A stretch of 64,000 nt of DNA, taken from Enterococcus mediterraneensis (lineage in GTDB: Bacteria > Bacillota > Bacilli > Lactobacillales > Enterococcaceae). The DNA lies in the NCBI RefSeq assembly GCF_900604485.1, contig NZ_UWOP01000001.1:377001-441000 (forward strand). The letters run 5' to 3'. Position 1 is the first letter of the stretch. Each line of letters begins with the position of its first letter. The position numbers and the translations under genes were made by a program. The notes under the pieces were generated by a model, which had not been told where the DNA came from, ran no database searches, and was given only the letters and a program-made list of their open reading frames with translations. Below are positions 17,209 to 24,179 of this stretch, one piece after another.

Positions 17209-18330
17209 TCAGTAGCGTAAGATCGCTACCAAACTTTTTTGAGCGGGAGCGTCATCTTGATCAAGAACGAATACTTTTCCGCCATTCACTAGAACTTCAT
17301 CTGCCATCGTATTCAATACTTGTCGATGATCGTATTCTGTATCTGGATCATCACCAAATCCTGGTGCTAGATTAGAAGTCGCGATAAATAGATGGGAAAT
17401 ACGTCCTTCTTTGGCGGCTAATTTTATATCTACTAATTGATCGATAAATTTACGATCCATTAATTTTTGATATTCTGCCACTTCTTTTTTCATTAATTCA
17501 GCCGTCAATTGATCAGCACCATTTTTAATATCTTTGATCGTAGATTGGGCTGCTGAACCGGTAACAGCTGGTTCTGCACAATAACAAGGGTTCTTCGCGT
17601 ATTTTTTGAACATCGCTTGATTTTCAGGTAATGCGTAAAGATAGATCGGATATTCTTCTTCATTGACAAATTCATCTTTCAAGAAATTATCAACAGCTTG
17701 GTAGTAATTGACCCAGTCGATCTCCACTTCTTCATCCTTTGTGCTGACACCGTGGAAGGCCACGCCCTCTTTGGAACCATTCCGGCCTCCTTGTGAACTA
17801 AAATTAAGGCTGCTATCTGTCAGTTCTTCTCCTAAAGCTGTTGGAACATCAACCGGAGCACCTTCTGGCAAGCTCACTTCTTCAACCATTTTGTTTTCCA
17901 CAAAATACAGCTTCATCGAATCGCGATTTAGCCCCAGCAAGTAATACGTATAGTTGAACTGAGCGTTTTTGATGATCGCTAATAAGTATGGCAGATCACC
18001 AACATAATATTGATCATCGACCGCGATACTTAAACGATGGATGTATGTGTCTTTTTCAGTCAGGATGATCGCTGCGCTTGTAGTGGCACTACGCCAAAAA
18101 GATTGATCTGCCAACAGCGCATCAAATTTCTCTTGAAATTTAGACCAATCTTTTTCAGGATATTTTTTATCAAATCGTTTTTTCGCTTCTCGAGCGAAAT
18201 TTTTCAGTTTGATTTGATCTTTTTCTATGTTTTGATGACCCACGTGGGTGTTCAACATAATGGTGACGAACGGTCCCTCTACATTTTCTGAAGTCAGCTG
18301 CGATAATAATTCCTTACCAATTTTTGTCAT
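17209..18330 (-). CDS. Bacterial archaeo-eukaryotic release-factor-like protein (baeRF family)
   Basis: The 373-residue soluble protein has the general plan of the baeRF proteins. An N-terminal domain is followed by a central RNase H-like segment, and the C-terminal L7Ae/eRF1-domain-3-like part contains ADEVLVNGGKVFVLD and ends VAILRY. Members are thought from comparative genomics to act at the ribosome in release or rescue, but biochemical data are sparse. No eRF1 GGQ motif stands out; GGRNG at about 188-192 is the nearest Gly-rich loop. It is monocistronic, with ATG behind AGGGAGG. The family call is moderately sure; the function is inference. Confidence 0.65.
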   Translation of the reverse strand: MTKIGKELLSQLTSENVEGPFVTIMLNTHVGHQNIEKDQIKLKNFAREAKKRFDKKYPEKDWSKFQEKFDALLADQSFWRSATTSAAIILTEKDTYIHRLSIAVDDQYYVGDLPYLLAIIKNAQFNYTYYLLGLNRDSMKLYFVENKMVEEVSLPEGAPVDVPTALGEELTDSSLNFSSQGGRNGSKEGVAFHGVSTKDEEVEIDWVNYYQAVDNFLKDEFVNEEEYPIYLYALPENQAMFKKYAKNPCYCAEPAVTGSAAQSTIKDIKNGADQLTAELMKKEVAEYQKLMDRKFIDQLVDIKLAAKEGRISHLFIATSNLAPGFGDDPDTEYDHRQVLNTMADEVLVNGGKVFVLDQDDAPAQKSLVAILRY

Positions 18331-18442
18331 ATAACGATCCCTCCCTGAGTTACTTTAATACTACACTAAAATTTTAACACGCTTACATTTTTCTATAAAG
18401 CAAAACGATTTGTAGAAAAATGACTCGTTATTTCAGAAAAGC

Positions 18443-18487
18443 AAAAAACGTGTTCAAAATTCGCTGGAATACGATCGTTGAACACGT
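18443..18487 (-). terminator. Terminator downstream of the TIM-barrel-like gene
   Basis: A perfect 10-base stem (TTGAACACGT / ACGTGTTCAA; arms at 18448-18457 and 18478-18487) is followed on the minus strand by a T run. Confidence 0.88.
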
Positions 18488-18494
18488 CTTGATG

Positions 18495-19424
18495 TTATCG
18501 ATTAATAGAACGGGCCACGCGATTGATCGTATGACGCATACCGCGGATCGCTACGGACATTTCAAAAATATTTTCAGTAGGAGCCAGACCGCCATAACCT
18601 GCATCTCCAATATGTTGGATATCGACACCGCACATCTTATTGCGGATCGCCATTTGACGAAGTGTTTCTGGGCGGGCACTTTCTTGACTTGTCCCGATAG
18701 CTGACATCGTTAGCAGATTACGCTCTTTTGCAAAACGGACTGCATCTATCAAATCCTGCTCCAAAAAGCCTTGGATCGTTCCAACAGACGGCAGTAACAA
18801 TACATCAGCACCAGCTGCTGCATAAGCTTCGATCGCTTCTTTTGAAACAACGGGTTCATCAGCACCTGCCGAATGCATTTTCCCAGCGATGATCAAACCG
18901 GAAAAGTATTCTTTAGCTGTTTTCACCGCTTTGGCGATTTCTTTATTTGTTACACCTGTCCCTGGATTTCCTGTAAAGCAAATAAAATCCACACCTAGTT
19001 CTTCGGCTTTTTGAATCGTTTCTTTTGAAGCCGAACGACCGTTGCTGATTTCGATTTTTTCACTTAACATGTCGGTTGCTTCAGGGATCGGTTCTAAGTT
19101 GATCCCGATTGGACGGCCTACTAGTTCTTTAAGGCGAGGGATCGGATTTTCGATTTCTTCTTGATTAAAAGCTGTCTCAAATGTGTGTCCCGGCATGCCG
19201 GCGATGAACGGACGATAACAATCGAAGGCGTTCAGCAGCAATAAGTCAGCCCCAAATGCAGCGGCAACTTCAGCATTGGTGATATCTCCTGATTGCGGTT
19301 GAGAAGCGACCACATTTTCAGCTAAAAGTACCCGTCCTTCGCTGGCTTTGATCGACTGCTTCAATTCCTGAGCATCCATGAGAGCGACTTCACTGTAACT
19401 TGCACTGATCAAACGTTTTACCAT
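18495..19424 (-). CDS. TIM-barrel-like protein related to PEP phosphonomutase-type proteins (DUF7916-like)
   Basis: The 309-residue soluble protein has an alternating beta/alpha pattern with barrel-type strands LLLLNAFD, GINLEPIP, DFICFTGNPGTGVT, GLIIAGKMHSAGADEP and DVLLLPSVGTIQG. Such proteins in enterococci have been labelled PEP phosphonomutase or haloacid-dehalogenase-like; I recall the DUF7916 label but cannot verify it. The reaction is unknown. The ATG at 19424 follows AAGGAGG; an upstream in-frame start at 19478 would run through the tRNA terminator and is rejected. The gene begins only 74 bases downstream of tRNA-Arg with no obvious promoter of its own, so read-through from the tRNA is possible. 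Confidence 0.8.
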   Translation of the reverse strand: MVKRLISASYSEVALMDAQELKQSIKASEGRVLLAENVVASQPQSGDITNAEVAAAFGADLLLLNAFDCYRPFIAGMPGHTFETAFNQEEIENPIPRLKELVGRPIGINLEPIPEATDMLSEKIEISNGRSASKETIQKAEELGVDFICFTGNPGTGVTNKEIAKAVKTAKEYFSGLIIAGKMHSAGADEPVVSKEAIEAYAAAGADVLLLPSVGTIQGFLEQDLIDAVRFAKERNLLTMSAIGTSQESARPETLRQMAIRNKMCGVDIQHIGDAGYGGLAPTENIFEMSVAIRGMRHTINRVARSINR

Positions 19425-19457
19425 TATAGTTCCTCCTTTATGTAGCGACAGGCACAG

Positions 19458-19483
19458 AAAAAAGCCTTGATAAGACAAGGCTT
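19458..19483 (-). terminator. Terminator directly after tRNA-Arg
   Basis: The stem AAGCCTTG / CAAGGCTT with a six-base loop is followed by six T residues on the minus strand. Confidence 0.85.
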
Positions 19484-19497
19484 CGCATCTAATATAA

Positions 19498-19571
19498 CGT
19501 CCTTGACTGGAATTGAACCAGCGACCTGTCGCTTAGGAGGCGACTGCTCTATCCTACTGAGCTACAAGGAC
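19498..19571 (-). tRNA. tRNA-Arg (anticodon CCT)
   Basis: The cloverleaf folds fully: acceptor GTCCTTG/CAAGGAC, D arm GCTC/GAGC, anticodon arm GTCGC/GCGAC with loop CTCCTAA, and T arm GCTGG/CCAGT with loop TTCAATT. The discriminator is G and CCA is not encoded. Anticodon CCT reads AGG. Confidence 0.96.
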
Positions 19572-19581
19572 AAGACACTTT

Positions 19582-19610
19582 ATTTTAGCCTTATCTGTTC
19601 TTCGATGCAA
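19582..19610 (-). promoter_or_regulatory. Promoter of tRNA-Arg
   Basis: On the minus strand -35 TTGCAT (19605-19610) and -10 TAAAAT (19582-19587) are 17 bases apart. Transcription would start a few bases before the mature tRNA 5' end. Confidence 0.7.
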
Positions 19611-19637
19611 GTCACTTTTGTTTACTTTGTGAGATGA

Positions 19638-20816
19638 TCAAAAATAATCTTCTAATATCGGACGTTGTTTCGGCGTGATTTCTTTAACAGCATCGATTGC
19701 TTTTGTGTCGCCGTTCAATAATCCATAAAACGCTAACTGATCTGGGGTATGGCTTCCCATCATAAGCTGTGTAAAACGCTGGATAGACAGTGTGATCTTA
19801 GGCAATGATGTTTCTGTTGTTTTTGTTACAGTAACATCATTGCCCTGACGGCGCAGTTCATAGACGCCTGTATTCCAGGGTGCGTACACATCTGTTTCAA
19901 TAACTAAAGCGATATCTTCTTGCAGACGATCAAGAAACGGATAATCTGCTAAAAATGCAGCCACATCCACAACACGTCCCATCATTTCCGGACGAACACT
20001 GACTTTTTCTAACGGCGTAGCCGCTAAAAATTGCCGATCAGTCCCATCAAATCCCTCTTCATAAACGATCGTATAGACTGAGCCGTTATGAGAAGCGATC
20101 ATCCGATTAAGCCCTTGATAAGCACGGCCTGTCAATGAAACCCATTCATAAACAGTCAATTTTCCTTCTTGGATTTGATAAATCAAATACCCTTCTGTTT
20201 CCTCCTCGTGCTGATACAAAGCATACGTGTAGTCTTTTCGTAAAGGAAATTTAAATTCCAACCACCAATCTTCTCTGACGACGCCGCCTCGATGATGACG
20301 AGGAAGTTTTTGAAAAATCTGTTTGATCGCATCTTTTCCCTGCTCCCATGTCACACGTTTGACTTGTCCTTCTGTTTTTGGACTGTCCGGCCACTGTGCC
20401 GCGTTGCTTTCATAGGCAATTCGTTCAAACAGCAGCTCATAGCCATAGCGACGGTAAAAAGGATAAGAAAACGGAGCCAAATAAGATAAAACTGCTCCTC
20501 GTTCTTTGCAGTCTTGCAATAGTTGTTTCATGATCCGATCGATCCGCCCTTGACTACGATACTCAGGATAAGAAGCGACAAAGCCGATTCCTGCCATTTT
20601 ATAAATCTGTCCAAAAAAATCAACGGAAAAAGGTGTTGCCATGACTTGGCTGGCTAATTTTCCTTGTTCATCAAAAGAACCGTAATTCCATGAATTTTTC
20701 GTAAGCAATTCAAACCGCTGGATATTACGTTCTGAAAGTTCCCATTGAAATGCGTAAGAAACTAATTGCAGCATTTCTTTCGTATACAGTGTTCCCATTT
20801 CTTTGACATCCGTCAT
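19638..20816 (-). CDS. Eis-like GNAT family N-acetyltransferase
   Basis: The 392-residue protein has the Eis layout: an N-terminal GNAT domain with the acetyl-CoA loop in YRSQGRIDRIMKQLL (about 88-102), a second degenerate GNAT-like domain, and a C-terminal SCP2-like sterol-carrier fold (about 290-392). Eis enzymes acetylate amines of aminoglycosides, polyamines or protein lysines. The C-terminal carboxylate ends in a bulky aromatic residue (DYF), as expected for the family. Its substrate here is unknown. It is a single gene with ATG at 20816, followed by the separately promoted tRNA-Arg. Confidence 0.85.
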   Translation of the reverse strand: MTDVKEMGTLYTKEMLQLVSYAFQWELSERNIQRFELLTKNSWNYGSFDEQGKLASQVMATPFSVDFFGQIYKMAGIGFVASYPEYRSQGRIDRIMKQLLQDCKERGAVLSYLAPFSYPFYRRYGYELLFERIAYESNAAQWPDSPKTEGQVKRVTWEQGKDAIKQIFQKLPRHHRGGVVREDWWLEFKFPLRKDYTYALYQHEEETEGYLIYQIQEGKLTVYEWVSLTGRAYQGLNRMIASHNGSVYTIVYEEGFDGTDRQFLAATPLEKVSVRPEMMGRVVDVAAFLADYPFLDRLQEDIALVIETDVYAPWNTGVYELRRQGNDVTVTKTTETSLPKITLSIQRFTQLMMGSHTPDQLAFYGLLNGDTKAIDAVKEITPKQRPILEDYF

Positions 20817-20861
20817 AGCTCATTCCTCCAAATAAAAAAGGCGTCAAATGACCCCTTTTTA

Positions 20862-21278
20862 CTATGATTCTTCAATCATTTCCAGCATTTTTTTAAATTG
20901 CCGGCGTTTGAAATACATCAACATCGTGCCTAACAGCAAATCATTCAGTTGTTGAAGAATGCCAAAGGATTTCATCGTTTCTGTGTATTCAACTTTACAA
21001 GATTTGTCGTCGATTGGATCAATTTGATACCGGGCAACAAACTCATTTCTTGTCGTTGAGGTTTTAAATTGATAGGATTGATTTTCGATGACTTCTTCAA
21101 TCTTGATCTTCGCACGACTGTTTTTTGAAAATTCCTTGATGTATTCAAAATTTTGCAGTTGTTTTCTTGTTAATGTTTTTCCAGTAGCTTTGCGGACGTC
21201 GAACACAACGGAATCCATCACTTTATCATAAAAGTTGCTTGCAGGAATATTAAGCGTCTTAACGATTTTCACGATCAT
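20862..21278 (-). CDS. DUF3284 domain protein
   Basis: The 138-residue protein reads as a DUF3284 member, possibly START/SRPBCC-like in fold: a beta-rich middle with TSTTRNEFVARYQIDPIDDKSCKVEYTET, then a basic C-terminal helix FKRRQFKKMLEMIEES. DUF3284 genes are often found near cellobiose-type PTS genes in lactobacilli and enterococci, as here. Its start overlaps the upstream small membrane gene by 4 bases (ATGA). No biochemical role is known to me. Confidence 0.75.
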   Translation of the reverse strand: MIVKIVKTLNIPASNFYDKVMDSVVFDVRKATGKTLTRKQLQNFEYIKEFSKNSRAKIKIEEVIENQSYQFKTSTTRNEFVARYQIDPIDDKSCKVEYTETMKSFGILQQLNDLLLGTMLMYFKRRQFKKMLEMIEES

Positions 21279-21457
21279 TTACCCCCATTTTGCTGTTCCG
21301 ATTTCTTCTTGCCTTTGAAAAACAACCAGCCGCCAAGCGCGACAAGCGCGACTCCTGTCGTTAGGCTGTAGACATCCAACTGCATGTTACCTGGCTTCAT
21401 ACTGAATAAAATAATCAAAAAACCGATACTGCATAAAAATAATCCATTTTTTTCCAT
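21275..21457 (-). CDS. Small membrane protein, DUF3188-like
   Basis: This 60-residue protein has two transmembrane helices (about 5-20 and 28-47) and a basic, hydrophilic tail (KGKKKSEQQNGGK), fitting the DUF3188 group. It is translationally coupled to the following DUF3284 gene through ATGA. It may sit in one transcript with the 73-residue gene upstream. Function is unknown. Confidence 0.75.
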   Translation of the reverse strand: MEKNGLFLCSIGFLIILFSMKPGNMQLDVYSLTTGVALVALGGWLFFKGKKKSEQQNGGK

Positions 21458-21479
21458 CTTCGATCATCCTATCTATTGT

Positions 21480-21701
21480 TTAAACTGCTACTGCTTGGAA
21501 AAACAATACAGTGCCCCAAGGTTGCGCTTTGATCAATTCTTTTGCTTTTTTAGCAGCTGCCTCTGGATCTTCTGCGGTAGTTTCAAAAAATAATTTGATT
21601 CCTTGTTTTTCCTTAAATGTAAATGAGATCCCGTCTTCGTTGTATCCTTCTAAAAGTTCTTTGATTGCGTCTTGTTGCATAGCGCTTGCAATACTGATCA
21701 T
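21480..21701 (-). CDS. Small hypothetical protein (73 residues)
   Basis: A soluble, acidic-to-neutral protein with a likely beta-alpha-beta layout: strands ISFTFKEK, IKLFFETT and GTVLFFQAVAV around a lysine/alanine helix (PEAAAKKAKELIKAQ). It looks like a compact ferredoxin-like fold, but no family is recognised. The ATG at 21701 follows AGGAGG closely. It lies just downstream of the PTS terminator and heads the DUF3188-DUF3284 pair. Confidence 0.7.
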   Translation of the reverse strand: MISIASAMQQDAIKELLEGYNEDGISFTFKEKQGIKLFFETTAEDPEAAAKKAKELIKAQPWGTVLFFQAVAV

Positions 21702-21762
21702 TTGTTTTTCCTCCTCTGTTATTCTATATAATATCTACCTTCATTGTACTATTTAGTTCTTG

Positions 21763-21811
21763 AAAAAAGCAAGGACTGCTCCCACCTCTTTGGAAGCGAC
21801 AGCAGTCCTTG
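21763..21811 (-). terminator. Terminator of the cellobiose-type PTS operon
   Basis: A perfect 11-base stem (CAAGGACTGCT with AGCAGTCCTTG) with a 20-base loop is followed by six T residues on the minus strand. Confidence 0.92.
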
Positions 21812-21821
21812 TAATGACCGA

Positions 21822-23258
21822 TTATTCGCCGGCAGCTGGATCGATCTTGTTAGCAGAGATAACGAATGGTGCCCAGATAAAGAAGGTAACCACCATACAT
21901 ACCAATGTAACGATCGGTGCCCGCCAGTCAGCTCCTGTTGCCAAGAAGGACAACAGCATTGGTGGAACAACCCAAGCAACTTGTTGCGAAACTGGTGATA
22001 CTAAACCAAGGTAAGTAGCAACCCAACCGATTGTTGTTGCAACAACTGGTGCCACTAAGAATGGGATAAACATGATCGCATTCAATACGATTGGTAAACC
22101 GAACATAGCAGGTTCATTGATATTGAACAAACCAGGTCCAATTGACAGTTTTGCAACAGTCAAGTAGTCTGCACGTTTTGAGAATAGCAAGATTGCGATC
22201 AGTAATGTGATCGTACCGCCTGATCCACCAAACCATGCGAAAGCATCAAATGATCCACGTACCCACATGTAAGCTTTTCCGTCTTGAATCGCATCTAAGA
22301 CAGCGTCTGTACCTGTTTTACCGTTATAACCTTTTTGGAAAATGTCGATATTAACTAATTGTGCTTGGCCCCAAATACCTTCCAATACTGGTGCCAATAC
22401 GTTTGGTCCATGGATACCAAAGAACCAGAACAATTGCACAAATACTGTAACGATCAAGACAGCACCGATACCTTGTGATAAGCCCAAGAACGGCTCAGCA
22501 ATGTATTTTTGTACCAAGTCAATGATCAATTGTCCATCAGTCAATTTGCCAACGACAAAGTTGATAATAGCAACTACATATAATGCCACTGTTGCAGGAA
22601 TGATTGCTGCAAAGGCTTTTGATACTGCTGGAGGTACTGAATCAGGCATTTTGATCGTGATATCAGCCAACATCAATTTACAGAAAATAATAACTGAAAG
22701 TGCACCCATAATCATGATAGTGAAGTAAGCGTTGGCATTTAAGTGATTCAGATTCAACCAGCCCCAACCTGTTGCTGTTAATCCGTCAGCAGTAGCAGAC
22801 CAACCAGAATCTGCGCTGCCTGCATTGATTGTATCAACAACATCTTGCGGTACAGCAGTAGACAATGTGTTGGTGTAAGAGAAAGCGATTCCTTGCACTA
22901 ATGTTGCCAAACTAACGATACCACCGGCTAAATCATTAACGCCGTAAGCACGTGCCAAATTGTAACCCCAAGAAAACGCGAATACCAAACCGGCGATCGC
23001 TAATGTACCATTCCAAACAAACCCATTGACTCCAATGATTTCGCGAATCACAGGAATCGAATTGCCATCATAGCTTGGCCAAAATTGTGGTGGCAAATCA
23101 CGAATAATTGCATTGATCATTACGGCGACCGAACCGGCCATTGTTGCTGGCATTGTTCCAATAAATGCATCACGCAGCGCTACTAAGTGCTTTTGGGCAC
23201 CAATTTTAGCGGCTACTGGAAGGATGTGTTTTTCCATCCAACTTGTTAATCCGTTCAT
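21822..23258 (-). CDS. celB: PTS lactose/cellobiose family permease, subunit IIC
   Basis: The 478-residue polytopic membrane protein forms the sugar channel of a phosphotransferase system. The N-terminus MNGLTSWMEKHILPVAAKIGAQKHLVALRDAFIG, the GxxGGT-rich loop (FGGSGGTITLL) and NINEPAMFGLPIVLNAIMFIPF are signatures of the Lac-family IIC. NINEP lies in the sugar-binding region. It is the third gene of the IIB-IIA-IIC operon, 107 bases after IIA. The exact beta-glucoside or disaccharide cannot be told from sequence; chitobiose or cellobiose are the common substrates. Confidence 0.93.
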   Translation of the reverse strand: MNGLTSWMEKHILPVAAKIGAQKHLVALRDAFIGTMPATMAGSVAVMINAIIRDLPPQFWPSYDGNSIPVIREIIGVNGFVWNGTLAIAGLVFAFSWGYNLARAYGVNDLAGGIVSLATLVQGIAFSYTNTLSTAVPQDVVDTINAGSADSGWSATADGLTATGWGWLNLNHLNANAYFTIMIMGALSVIIFCKLMLADITIKMPDSVPPAVSKAFAAIIPATVALYVVAIINFVVGKLTDGQLIIDLVQKYIAEPFLGLSQGIGAVLIVTVFVQLFWFFGIHGPNVLAPVLEGIWGQAQLVNIDIFQKGYNGKTGTDAVLDAIQDGKAYMWVRGSFDAFAWFGGSGGTITLLIAILLFSKRADYLTVAKLSIGPGLFNINEPAMFGLPIVLNAIMFIPFLVAPVVATTIGWVATYLGLVSPVSQQVAWVVPPMLLSFLATGADWRAPIVTLVCMVVTFFIWAPFVISANKIDPAAGE

Positions 23259-23365
23259 TTTATTTCCTCCTATAAGTCCTATTTATATAAAGAAAAATCT
23301 TCTTCATATCCTTTTTCAAAGAACCGTTCAAAACTATCCGTTCAAAGAGAATTTTGTGTGGTGTA

Positions 23366-23686
23366 TTACTCCGCGTCTATACGACGATAAAGATCAATGA
23401 TCTCTTTTGCAAGATCAGTGAATGCGATCGATGTCATCAAATGATCTTGACTGTGAACCGTCAACAACGTTACAGTGACATGATTGCCTTGTGCTTCTTG
23501 TGTCAGCATGTTTGTTTGAGCATGATGGGCTTCTACTAATGAAGCTTCCGCATCAGCGATTTTTTGATCAGCTAGTTCAAAGTCGCCTTGTTTAGCTGCT
23601 TGAATCGCTTCCATTGCATCGCTCTTTGCATTTCCTCCATACATGATCAAACCCATGATTGCTTCTAAGTTTTGTTGTTCCTCCAC
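23366..23686 (-). CDS. celC: PTS lactose/cellobiose family subunit IIA
   Basis: The 106-residue cytoplasmic phosphocarrier accepts phosphate from HPr and passes it to IIB. The phosphorylated His is H78 in VHSQDHLMT, at the same position as in the lactose IIA family, and Asp81 is the usual metal ligand of the trimer. It has three helices as expected, including AHHAQTNML. It lies 32 bases after IIB. Confidence 0.94.
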   Translation of the reverse strand: MEEQQNLEAIMGLIMYGGNAKSDAMEAIQAAKQGDFELADQKIADAEASLVEAHHAQTNMLTQEAQGNHVTVTLLTVHSQDHLMTSIAFTDLAKEIIDLYRRIDAE

Positions 23687-23718
23687 TTAACTTTCCTCCA
23701 AACTAAAATCCCTTTTTC

Positions 23719-24042
23719 TTATTTCTCACCCATAAGGTTTTCGGCTTGTGCCAACACTTTTTCGCCATTCATCATGCCGTAGTCTGCCATGTTGATAACA
23801 TCCAAAGGAATTCCTTTTGGTGCAAGTTTTTGTTCAAATTGCGCTTTCATGAAACGTACTTGTGGGCCTAACAATAGAACATCCACATTTTTTGTTTCCA
23901 AGTTATTATCTGCGTCAGACGCGGATACTGCAAAAATATCTGCATCCATTCCTTTTTCTTCCGCAGCTTTTTGCATTTTGGTCACAAGTAAACTAGTACT
24001 CATTCCTGCAGAACAAACCAACATAATCGTTTTCTTTGCCAT
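23719..24042 (-). CDS. celA: PTS lactose/cellobiose family subunit IIB
   Basis: The 107-residue cytoplasmic protein carries the phosphocysteine C10 in the P-loop-like motif LVCSAGMSTSLLV. LLGPQVRFM matches the second conserved strand. It transfers phosphate from IIA to the sugar bound by IIC. It is the first gene of the operon, directly downstream of the sigma-54 promoter, with ATG behind AGAGGTG. Confidence 0.94.
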   Translation of the reverse strand: MAKKTIMLVCSAGMSTSLLVTKMQKAAEEKGMDADIFAVSASDADNNLETKNVDVLLLGPQVRFMKAQFEQKLAPKGIPLDVINMADYGMMNGEKVLAQAENLMGEK

Positions 24043-24086
24043 TTTTGTTCACCTCTTTGATTTTTTTTATTTACACTTAACTATAA

Positions 24087-24103
24087 TGCAATAAGCGTGC
24101 CAA
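24087..24103 (-). promoter_or_regulatory. Sigma-54 (-24/-12) promoter of the PTS operon
   Basis: On the minus strand TTGGCACG and TTGCA are separated by four bases, with GG and GC exactly 12 bases apart. This is a near-perfect match to the RpoN consensus. Transcription would start near 24077, about 35 bases before the IIB start. The adjacent LevR-type activator is of the sigma-54-dependent class, which supports the site. Confidence 0.93.
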
Positions 24104-24106
24104 AAT

Positions 24107-24152
24107 AAAAAAAGAGCAAAACACTGTAAATGACAGCGTTTTACTCTTTTTT
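24107..24152. terminator. Terminator of the LevR-type activator gene
   Basis: A long A/T-flanked stem (AAAGAGcAAAACaCTGT with ACAGcGTTTTaCTCTTT) carries T tracts on both strands. It separates the activator transcript from the sigma-54 promoter just beyond it. Confidence 0.85.
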
Positions 24153-24179
24153 ATTTTTACACACTTACCGTTCATATCA

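Noticed and set aside
18374-18387. cre-like 14-mer upstream of the baeRF-like gene
   Set aside because: Two mismatches at conserved positions and no supporting sugar-related context.
19425-19478. Upstream start of the TIM-barrel-like gene
   Set aside because: The extension overlaps the tRNA-Arg terminator, and the ribosome site is just before ATG 19424.
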